From Saksenaea vasiformis B4078 (lineage: Eukaryota; Mucoromycota; Mucoromycetes; Mucorales; Saksenaeaceae), in contig JNDT01001708.1 in assembly GCA_000697055.1 (NCBI GenBank), forward strand, positions 1 to 26,661: a DNA stretch of 26,661 bases, read 5' to 3'. The translations under genes were made by a program, and so were the position numbers. The notes beneath the pieces are model-generated. The model saw only the letters and a list, made by a program, of their open reading frames with translations, ran no database searches and was not told the DNA's origin. The stretch's first letter is position 1. Each line of letters opens with the position of its first letter. This document shows positions 21,001-26,661 of this stretch, one piece after another.

Positions 21001-22993
21001 AGGAAGTTTTGGGAATGGCTGCATTTGCCTCGATGAAAGGTTGAATTGCTTTCATAAATTTTTCATGCATATCTGGAGTCCCAACAGGAGAATCATTGGG
21101 TTCGGGTATGTTGGTTTGGTTAGTGTCAGTGGAAGTCTGTTCTTGATCATCCCACTTGACAGTGACACTCGTCAGAGCTATTCCTAATTTTGGCAAGAGA
21201 TCATAGCCCAAAATTACATCAGTTTCTTCTTGCAGTTTCATCACTTCGAAAGTGTGTGTGACAGTATGCTTGTTATGCTGAACTTTTAAAGGCTTAGTAA
21301 CACCTATATGTGTAGTATCATGACCATGGCCAGCGAAATGTATTTGTCCTTTAACAGGGATAATATCCCAAGACTTTTTATTTTCTTTCAACCATTCTAT
21401 GCTAATAGCTGAAAATTCTGCACCAGTATCTACCAATCCTCGAAGATGTTCATCCTGTATAATGATAGGAGCATGAAGTGAGTAAGGATTTTTATGTGGT
21501 AGAGTATTTTGCCCAAAAAGGCATTTGTCCTGATACATACATGTAGACTCAAATTCCAATTCATCCATGGAATCGGCGAGGTGTTCAATGGCGTCATCAG
21601 CTGGATGGTTGTTGGTGGCAGGTGTGGTATGAGAGACTGCGTTTAACCATAAATTTGTTACCTGGTTTGCCTTTTTCACTTTTGCATCCCAGTATTCTTG
21701 ACAATGATGACCAGGTGCATATTTCTGGCCACAGTATGTGCAATTGTTTTCATGTTTGGTTGCCTTGGGAGTTTCTTGCTTCTTCTTCTTGCATTCCTCC
21801 ATGGAATGGTGTGCCTTTGGTCCATGGTAAGCGCAACTGACAGCAGCATGTTTGTGACCTTTGGAAGCAGAAGAAGATGAACCAGACCAGGTGTCATTTA
21901 GACATCAACGAGTAACAGGGCGAGACACAGAGTCATCTGTCAGTTGGTAATGAGTGCGTTTTTGGACAGAGACTGCGAGAGCAACCTCCAGGACCTCCTC
22001 AACACTCTGTGAAAGCTTTTTGCCATGGCGACCATGCCAGGCGACCTGTACATTTTCGCGGACATGAGGGAGCAGAGAAACCAGAAACCAGAGAGCAAGA
22101 CCTTCATTGTCAATGATACTACCCTCGTGATAGGCTTTCTGGAAACGAGTACTGTAATCAAGAACGGTTTTTTGACGTTCCATTACCATGGAATAAGCCT
22201 TGGTGGCCATGGCAATCATTCTGTCAGGAGACTCAAACCATTGTATGAAGATTTTGCATACTTCAGACCAGGTAAGTTTTTGGTTGGCCAAACAGTTTTC
22301 AAACCATGCATCATGATCATGGTGAAGGGCAAGAGCAAGCCATTTTTTCCAATTGCTGTCAAGGTCAGCATCCAGAACATGGAGAACCTTTTGGAACATA
22401 TGCAAGAAATGTTCAACAGAATCAAATATCTCTTTTTCAGGTTTCCAAATGGTAGAACCAGCAATTTGGAAGCAAGGTATGTCTCAGTAAGAAATATGAG
22501 GTGCAATGGAATGAGTGGTATAGACACTGTCATATTTTTTGGGTCTTTGGTTAGAACTAACCGCAGACATATTTTCCTGGTATTCCTGGCTGTAGACATC
22601 CCAGAAAGTTTTCAGGGTAGTTTTGGTCTTGACAATATCATGATGGATAGTCTTCAATTGGTCAGGACTGGCAGCAGGCAATGCTTCTTGATAATCCCTA
22701 AGCAGCTTGTCTAGTTTCCTTTTGTAATGGCCAATCATGGAAAGAATATGGGATTGTGGGCTTGCATGTTGGGAAAATGATGCGTCCTGGACCATAGGTA
22801 GGAAATCCTGAGTGGTACTATCCTTGTCAGATGATTCTGTTGTGTTCTCTTCCTCAGAAGACATTACAAGATCCTCCATTGGTTCAGACAGAATGGAAGA
22901 ACTGTCAATGGCATCCAAAGTGGACTCAGCCTTGGTAGTAGTAGGAACCAGAGAGTTATCCAGAGTGGAAGAGTTGGTAGCATTGGTAGACAT
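18042..22993 (-). pseudogene. Gag-Pol polyprotein of element 2 with integrase chromodomain, decayed
   Basis: Starts at ATG 22993 (MSTNATN) and ends at TAA 18042-18044. Gag and pol share one frame. Order: Ser/Thr-rich start; Gag capsid-like part (22480-21950); two Cys/His knuckles (CAYHGPKAHH...C and CTYCGQKYAPGHHC, 21850-21690); protease DTGA at 21419-21430; RT with FVDD at 20468-20479; RNase H (IATDAS near 20040); integrase HHCC (~19330-19205), Asp at 18947, and Lys at 18839 where Glu is expected 35 residues later; chromodomain ~18270-18130 (YEVQAIIS...WKGY...WLTLEKF). Stops: TGA at 22484, 21905, 20936, 19929, 19284 and 18225; TAG at 19632; TAA at 18378. A one-base deletion lies near 20015, and two compensating shifts lie between ~19660 and 19450. 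The chromodomain would direct insertion to marked chromatin. Confidence 0.88.
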
Positions 22994-23018
22994 GGAGTAG
23001 AGAATTCAAAGTAAAAAA

Positions 23019-23549
23019 TGAAAAATTAGTAAGAGGGGAAACAATAAGAAAATACTTTGAGACTCTTGGTAGAAATTTATTCAGAAATAAAGATAATGAT
23101 TACAGATGTCTACCAGCATTATTTATACTGTTCAAATGCTTATTGAATATCTTAGTAATCAGAGGACACGTAAGCTCTGAGTAATCATCATGGATCGATG
23201 ATGATCCATGATTATTAATGTCAAGTCAGAGAGCTGTCATCTAGCTGAGTCTGAATAACAATCCCATTGTTCAGGGACAGAGACGTTTGACTAATCACTG
23301 TGTCTATGCTAAGATCATAATCATCGTAATTGTCTTGTTGCACTAATCAAAAAATAGGAGATGTTGGAGGGTACCTTAAGATCATGACAGAATCCTATTA
23401 TCTTCAGATTGTAGCTATCTGTTGTTAGACGTCTGAATAGATCAGGTTTATCTGTGGATGAAGTGCTGATGGTATGAGAAACTCAATAAAGATTGTTTAG
23501 ACTTAGTGGATAAAATATGTATAATGATAATGATATGTCAAATATGACA
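23019..23549 (-). repeat. 5' LTR of element 2 (531 bp)
   Basis: Matches 17066-17898 except for the ~300-bp block. Most substitutions I could align fall at CpG/TpG/CpA sites. TATA box at 23120-23127 (reverse strand) and the 10-bp inverted repeat at 23187-23196/23203-23212 are conserved. Confidence 0.9.
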
Positions 23550-24225
23550 GATGGTTCTCTCTAATGGTCGAGTGCTGAGATATTGCAGAGGACCCATCTT
23601 CCAAATTATGTTGGGTATGTGAGACAGATAATGCTGATTCAGGGTAAATATAGATATGCTGAGGACATTCTCTTTGAGGAGCTGCAGGAGATATCTGTGC
23701 CATATCCATATATTGCTATTGTCACAATAATTTAGCATTCTACAGTAAGAAGAACTTACTCTTCAATAGCAATGATGTCAGTTTTTCACAGTTGATATTG
23801 GAGACTGCGCTGACATGCGTGTACTAATGCCATAGTGGCAAGCCTTGCTGCATCATCAGAAATGCAGCCAACAATCATGGTTGGCACTACATAGAGTAGG
23901 AAGTCCAGCCAGTCCACAGCCTTCACTTTTGACCTATTCAAAAGATTCTTCCATGATCCTTAAAAGGCTATCAGTATGAATTTCCTTGATTATTCCACCT
24001 TCTCCATAATATTGGCTAGTGATTGGATATTGATTGCAAAAGGATTTTTGGCTTCAGGTTTCATGTATCTTCCTTGAATCAATAGAAAAAATTGGTGACT
24101 AATGCTATGACTGAGCAAATGCATTTCATCAAGGCCAAAAAACTCAGGTCTGTCATATAGGACAACTCATATTGATGTATAAGTCATATCAGTAATGACC
24201 ATAATGAAATAAACTCAGAGAGTCA
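23550..24225 (-). pseudogene. Plavaka/CACTA-like transposase fragment, C-terminal side, cut by LTR
   Basis: On -, from ~24225, frames read DMTYTSI, then (after a TGA where Arg fits) VVLYDRPEFFGLDEMHLL, FFLLIQGRYMKPEAKNPF, SRKFILIAF, WLDFLLYVVPTMIVGC and ALVHACQ. A 44-nt intron (23716-23759, GTAAGT...AATAG) keeps frame into WHRYLLQLLKENV and NQHYLSHIPN, then PLERTI, cut by the LTR at 23549. These are motifs of the C-terminal half of Plavaka/tnp2-like fungal transposases. Two TAA lie in the middle; one replaces a Gln expected before GSW. It is in the opposite orientation to the fragment at 16336-17065. Confidence 0.6.
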
Positions 24226-24445
24226 CCTATAATTAGTGCAGAACTGAGTATCTTGATCTGAGTGAAATTAAAGATCAGGTACATGAAATAACTCCACTTG
24301 ATCCAAGATTACAGCAGAAAAGAATAAGAAGAATATGACAAACAAGATAAGAGTATCAAGACACCCGAAAGGACATGTTTTATCTAACCATGACCTTTCT
24401 ACAAGCTCCACTCTAATTCTTGAATATAAATAGGATAGAAAATGA
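24226..24445. other. Short stretch with nothing recognised
   Basis: AT-rich sequence between the Plavaka-like remnant and the solo LTR. It could be upstream exon or intron sequence of the remnant, but I cannot read it. Confidence 0.5.
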
Positions 24446-24554
24446 TGTACTAGAACAACATCTCTTTTTTATTGAACTTGACAATTAAAAAGAGTCTCAA
24501 AGGATTTTCTTGTCTGATTTTCCTATTTTTTGATCTATCCATTTATCACAGAAG

Positions 24555-24562
24555 TATTTATA
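24555..24562 (-). promoter_or_regulatory. TATA box of the inverted LTR
   Basis: TATAAATA on -, in the same context as 7378-7385. Confidence 0.5.
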
Positions 24563-24816
24563 CAAAAATTAATCAATACAAAAAAAGAAATCTATCTTGA
24601 AACTAAATTCTCCCAGGTTGCATTTGAGATGAGGTGTTGCTATCAAGTTACATGTAAACAGACAGATGTACTGTGAGACCTTGTTTTATTCTCGAGAAGA
24701 GACACCTCTCCTTGTTTTGCAGTAAAAAACTATTTACATGGTGCCTGGATTTTAATTATAGTCATGTGATTCCGTTAAGGCACTACACATATATTACCAT
24801 ATGACAGCATTGTTAC

Positions 24817-24936
24817 TGATTTATCCATGTTGCTACAGTATGAACTCTCCTGTATTGCTACATTATAAACTCTCCTGTGTTGCTACATTGTAAACCTTCC
24901 TGTGTTGCTACATTGTGAACCTTCCTGTATTGCTAC
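24817..24936 (-). repeat. 25-bp LTR minisatellite, five units
   Basis: Five GTAGCAAYACAGGA-type units on -; compare the four at 7216-7309. Confidence 0.9.
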
Positions 24937-25242
24937 ACAGCACAAATGTAGGGGGTATAAACCATGTAATTTGGGGGTTTTTAATCTGAAGTGGCAGTTG
25001 CTGTATCTTAGTATTCTTCATTCTTTTTCTCCATCATTTTTCTTCATCTCCATTTATTTAACACTGGTAGTTTCAAGATAAGAATAAGATAGAAATAAAA
25101 AAAAAATAACAAAATAAAAAGATAACAAAAGAAAAAAATTAAAATTAACAAAAAGAAAAAAATTAAAAAAAATAAAATAATAAAAAAAAATGATATCCTA
25201 CAACAGTGATTGAAGTTGTTGAGGCAAATAACAAAAAAAGCA

Positions 25243-25674
25243 CTCTCAGACGGGGAATTGAACCCCAGTCTCCCTGGATACAGGGGGGTATTATCAGTGT
25301 CAGTACTTTGCCAAAGGATTTGAGTAAGCAAACAGCAGATAAAAGGAGGAGGGAGATAAAAGATGGAAAAAAATAGGTAAAAGATACTCTCAGACGGGGA
25401 ATTGAACCCCGGTCTCCCTGGATACAGGGGGGTATTATCAGTGTCAGTACATTGCCAAAGGGTTTGAGTAAGCAAACTGCAGATAAAAGGAGGAGGGAGA
25501 TAAAAGATAGAAAAAATAGGTAAAAGATACTCTCAGACGGGGAATTGAACCCCGGTCTCCCTGGATACAGGGGGGTATCAACAGTGTCAGTACATTGCCT
25601 GCGGGTTTGAGTAAGCAAACTGCAGATAAAAGGAGGAAGGAGATAAAAAATGGACAAAAGTAGCAAAAAAGCAA
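25243..25674 (-). repeat. Three tandem units (~144 bp) each carrying a tRNA-Asp 3' half
   Basis: Units start at 25243, 25387 and 25530, spaced 144, 143 and then 145 bp to the complete gene at 25675. Each begins with the exact 3' acceptor strand and T arm of the neighbouring tRNA-Asp. It then shows a diverged anticodon arm and lacks the D arm and 5' acceptor strand (about 36 bases missing). The rest is a shared spacer with CAGTGTCAGTACWTTGCC and AAAAGGAGGARGGAGATAAA. The B box (GGTTCAATTCC) is intact in units 2 and 3, and in unit 1 with one change; the A box is absent. T runs that could end Pol III transcription lie at the end of each unit. These are pseudogenes, not tRNAs. Confidence 0.85.
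25665..25670 (-). terminator. Pol III terminator of tRNA-Asp
   Basis: T6 on -, four bases past the discriminator base of the tRNA gene. Confidence 0.7.
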
Positions 25675-25746
25675 CTCTCAGACGGGGAATTGAACCCCGG
25701 TCTCCCGCGTGACAGGCGGGGATACTCACCACTATACTATCTGAGA
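25675..25746 (-). tRNA. tRNA-Asp (GTC)
   Basis: A 72-nt intronless tRNA including the discriminator G. The acceptor stem TCTCAGA/TCTGAGA pairs perfectly (25740-25746 with 25676-25682). The T arm CGGGG-TTCAATT-CCCCG is at 25683-25699. Anticodon GTC is at 25711-25713 in a regular 7-nt loop (CTGTCAC). A box TAGTATAGTGG and B box GGTTCAATTCC match Pol III consensus. It closely resembles the conserved eukaryotic tRNA-Asp. With all stems paired and a T6 terminator downstream it is probably functional, and it is the apparent source of the 3'-half copies beside it. Confidence 0.95.
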
Positions 25747-25752
25747 TTTGTA

Positions 25753-26060
25753 TGGATATAAACAGTGTCGGTACTTTGCCAAAGGGTGGAAGGAATAAAG
25801 GTAGGTACAGGGGTAAGTGGGTGTTTTAAGAGAGCAAAAATAAGTAACTTTGTGCAGGGGGTACACATGGAGAGATGTATGAACAGTGTTGGTACTTTGC
25901 CTGCGGGTTGTTGGAATAAAGGTGGATACAGGGGTAAGTGGGTGTTTTCATGTATCAACAGTGTCAGTACTTTGCCTGCGGGTTGAAGGAGTAAAAGTGG
26001 GTGCAGGGGATATATGGGTATTTTAAGAGAGCAAAATAAGTAACTTTGTAGAGGGGGTAC
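25753..26060 (+). repeat. Subtelomeric tandem repeats sharing the tRNA-unit spacer
   Basis: AACAGTGTYRGTACTTTGCC recurs at ~25759, 25882 and 25957 (and in the tRNA units at ~25289, 25436 and 25577). It is followed by AAAGGG or TGCGGG TTG, GGAATAAAGGTGG, ACAGGGGTAAGTGGGTGTTTT and GAGAGCAAAAATAAGTAAC blocks of variable extent. The spacer family is therefore larger than the tRNA part and extends towards the telomere. Confidence 0.8.
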
Positions 26061-26069
26061 ACATGAAGA

Positions 26070-26220
26070 GAGTGGCAAAAAATTTTTTATCCCACCCAAC
26101 CTCCCTCGCAGTCTCATGCTGCTCGCCACCATTGAACTGCGGCCGGCCGGTCTTGAACCGGCGGCCTCCGCAATGGCAGGCTCACGCATTCGACAGCTCG
26201 GTCGCTTGACCCCCGACCGC
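26070..26220 (-). mobile_element. SINE-like element with tRNA-like head
   Basis: On -, 26220-26138 begins GCGGTCG and ends CGGCCGC plus A, a 7-bp acceptor-like stem with one G-T pair. A perfect T arm (GCCGG-TTCAAGA-CCGGC, 26146-26162) sits directly beside the 3' strand, with a B box GGTTCAAGACC. The part between is about 10 nt too long and gives no regular D or anticodon arm, so it is not a normal tRNA. A body of ~65 bases follows (GGTGGCGAGCAGCATGAGAC and on) and ends in an A/T run near 26078-26090. Head, body and A/T tail resemble a tRNA-derived SINE. It is much more GC-rich than its surroundings. Confidence 0.45.
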
Positions 26221-26230
26221 CCGCCCCTTT

Positions 26231-26357
26231 ACGAGGCTTCGCCTCGTAGGAGCGCATAAGAGTGCGACTATCATCGCTTCGCGATGATACGAGCATGACT
26301 GCTTCGCAGCCATGACATCATTAAGGATGCATTAAAGATGGTGGCGAAGCCACCATC
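26231..26357. repeat. Cluster of four hairpins with TTC/GAA triloops
   Basis: Inverted repeats: 26231-26247 (7-bp stem), 26269-26289 (9-bp), 26294-26314 (4+4 bp with one mismatch) and 26337-26357 (9-bp). In each the arms meet as xGC-TTC-GCx, or GGC-GAA-GCC in the last one. Stem sequences differ from one another; only the GC-TTC-GC core is shared. Confidence 0.85.
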
Positions 26358-26368
26358 ATAACAACAAA

Positions 26369-26464
26369 CCACCATAATAAGCCACCATAATAAGCCACCA
26401 TAATAAGCCACAATAATAAGCCACCATAATAAGCCACCATAATAAGCTACCATAATAAGCCACA
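26369..26464 (+). repeat. 13-bp tandem repeat (CCACCATAATAAG), seven units plus a partial
   Basis: Units start at 26369, 26382, 26395, 26408 (one base changed), 26421, 26434 and 26447 (one change), followed by a truncated unit. The first shares CCACCAT with the arm of the last hairpin, from which it may have grown. The Trp/Leu-rich frame on - is a product of the repeat. Confidence 0.9.
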
Positions 26465-26509
26465 TATATAACAACAAAATATGAATTAACAACAAATCAG
26501 GGTTAGATT

Positions 26510-26661
26510 TAGGATCTAGGATCTAGGATATAAGACACATATTAGGGTTAGGGTCTAGGGTTTAGGGTTTAGGGTTTAGGGTTTAGGGTTTAGGGTTTAG
26601 GGTTTAGGGTTTAGGGTTTAGGGTTTAGGGTTTAGGGTTTAGGGTTTAGGGTTTAGGGTTT
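26510..26661 (+). repeat. Telomere: degenerate repeats, then pure (TTTAGGG)14
   Basis: From ~26510 there are diverged units (GATTTAGGATCTAGGATCTA), then two TTAGGG 6-mers and a TCTAGGG (26542-26560). From 26561 come 14 uninterrupted TTTAGGG units plus TTT to the window edge. The G-rich strand points outward, so this is a right-hand chromosome end. The heptamer is the Arabidopsis type. Confidence 0.97.

Larger units (their letters stand above)
17066..23549 (-). mobile_element. Ty3/gypsy chromovirus (element 2), complete with two LTRs
   Basis: Two direct repeats bound the element: 17066-17898 (3' LTR) and 23019-23549 (5' LTR). Read on - they start TGTCATATTTG and end TTCA. A polypurine tract (GGAGGGGAATAA, 17899-17910) abuts the 3' LTR. 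Between them lies one long gag-pol frame with protease, RT, RNase H, integrase and a C-terminal chromodomain. The bases outside the LTRs do not match (TCTTC on the left, GATGG on the right), so no target duplication is seen. The two flanks are different parts of a Plavaka-like transposase in opposite orientation. I found no standard tRNA primer site next to the 5' LTR. Confidence 0.9.
24446..25202 (-). repeat. Solo or truncated LTR of the element 1 family, inverted
   Basis: Read on -, it starts TGTAGGAT at 25202 and follows the 3' LTR of element 1: T-rich start, TTGAAACTAC, CCCCCAAATTACATGG, five units of the 25-bp repeat (24817-24936), TTTAGTTTCAAGATAG, TATAAATA (24555-24562) and AATAAA. It has about 200 bp (roughly 24620-24808) missing from the other copy and an extra ~80 bp after the TATA box. 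The 3' limit is approximate. No internal retrotransposon sequence is attached and no target duplication was found. Confidence 0.8.

Noticed and set aside
22025..22714. 229-codon + strand frame
   Set aside because: Antisense shadow of the element 2 gag, which has clear coding order, knuckles and LTR context on -.
17061..23554. Target-site duplication around element 2
   Set aside because: The 4-6 bases outside the two LTRs do not match in any register I tried.
25044..25732. Overlapping - strand frames of 76-189 codons near the tRNA array
   Set aside because: They translate tandem tRNA-half units and the LTR T-tracts; the repeated peptide 'PGRPGFNSPSES' is just the T arm read as protein.
25737..26189. 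150-codon - strand frame
   Set aside because: It runs through subtelomeric repeats and the SINE-like unit; the peptide is repetitive in step with the DNA repeat.
26138..26220. A functional tRNA (Gly GCC-like loop sequence)
   Set aside because: Length is 83 nt, the anticodon arm would have an 8-nt loop or mismatched stem, and no normal D arm forms.
26271..26495. Trp/Leu-rich membrane-like frame on -
   Set aside because: Product of the 13-bp repeat.

Overview
The window looks like the right-hand end of a linear eukaryotic chromosome. It finishes in a clean (TTTAGGG)n array read 5'->3' towards the end of the sequence. Almost everything inside is transposon, in several nested layers. The only clearly functional host gene I can support is a tRNA-Asp(GTC) about 0.9 kb from the telomere. 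AT-rich composition, short GTAAGT-type introns of 44-79 nt inside decayed transposase genes, and a mix of Ty3/gypsy, hAT, Tc1/mariner, MULE-like and Plavaka/CACTA-like elements suggest a filamentous, probably early-diverging fungus. This is inference with moderate to low confidence. The TTTAGGG repeat is plant-type rather than the usual fungal TTAGGG.

Layout. 1-~7440: Ty3/gypsy element on + (its 5' LTR lies outside the window), with intact gag, a likely -1 frameshift signal, a stop-riddled pol, an extra downstream ORF and the 3' LTR. 7441-8454: T-rich sequence with no gene seen. 8455-8762: 16-bp tandem repeats. 8769-14391: C-terminal part of a MULE-like transposase continuing into an OTU-type cysteine protease domain, split by a complete 4,013-bp hAT element (10294-14306) with a perfect 8-bp target duplication. 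14963-16320: Tc1/mariner DD34E element on -. 16336-17065: Plavaka-like transposase fragment on +. 17066-23549: chromodomain-bearing Ty3/gypsy element (chromovirus) on -, with both LTRs. 23550-~24225: Plavaka-like fragment on -. 24446-25202: solo or truncated LTR on - of the same family as the first element. 25243-26060: subtelomeric tandem repeats containing tRNA-Asp 3' halves and one complete tRNA-Asp. 26070-26220: SINE-like element. 26231-26357: four short hairpins with TTC/GAA loops. 26369-26464: 13-bp repeat. 26510-26661: degenerate then pure telomere repeat.

The unifying observation is how the elements died. Most premature stops in the coding remnants are TGA at places where the family has, or could have, Arg (CGA). 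Paired LTR copies differ mostly at CpG. Both integrases have lost their catalytic Glu through a CpG-to-CpA change. This is the footprint of cytosine methylation followed by deamination, or of a RIP-like process acting on CpG. CpG-rich sequence survives only in the last ~0.5 kb before the telomere.

Most interesting to follow up: the tRNA-Asp-derived tandem array, the hairpin cluster, the -1 frameshift site, the extra ORF that stays open beside a ruined pol, and the MULE-OTU gene.
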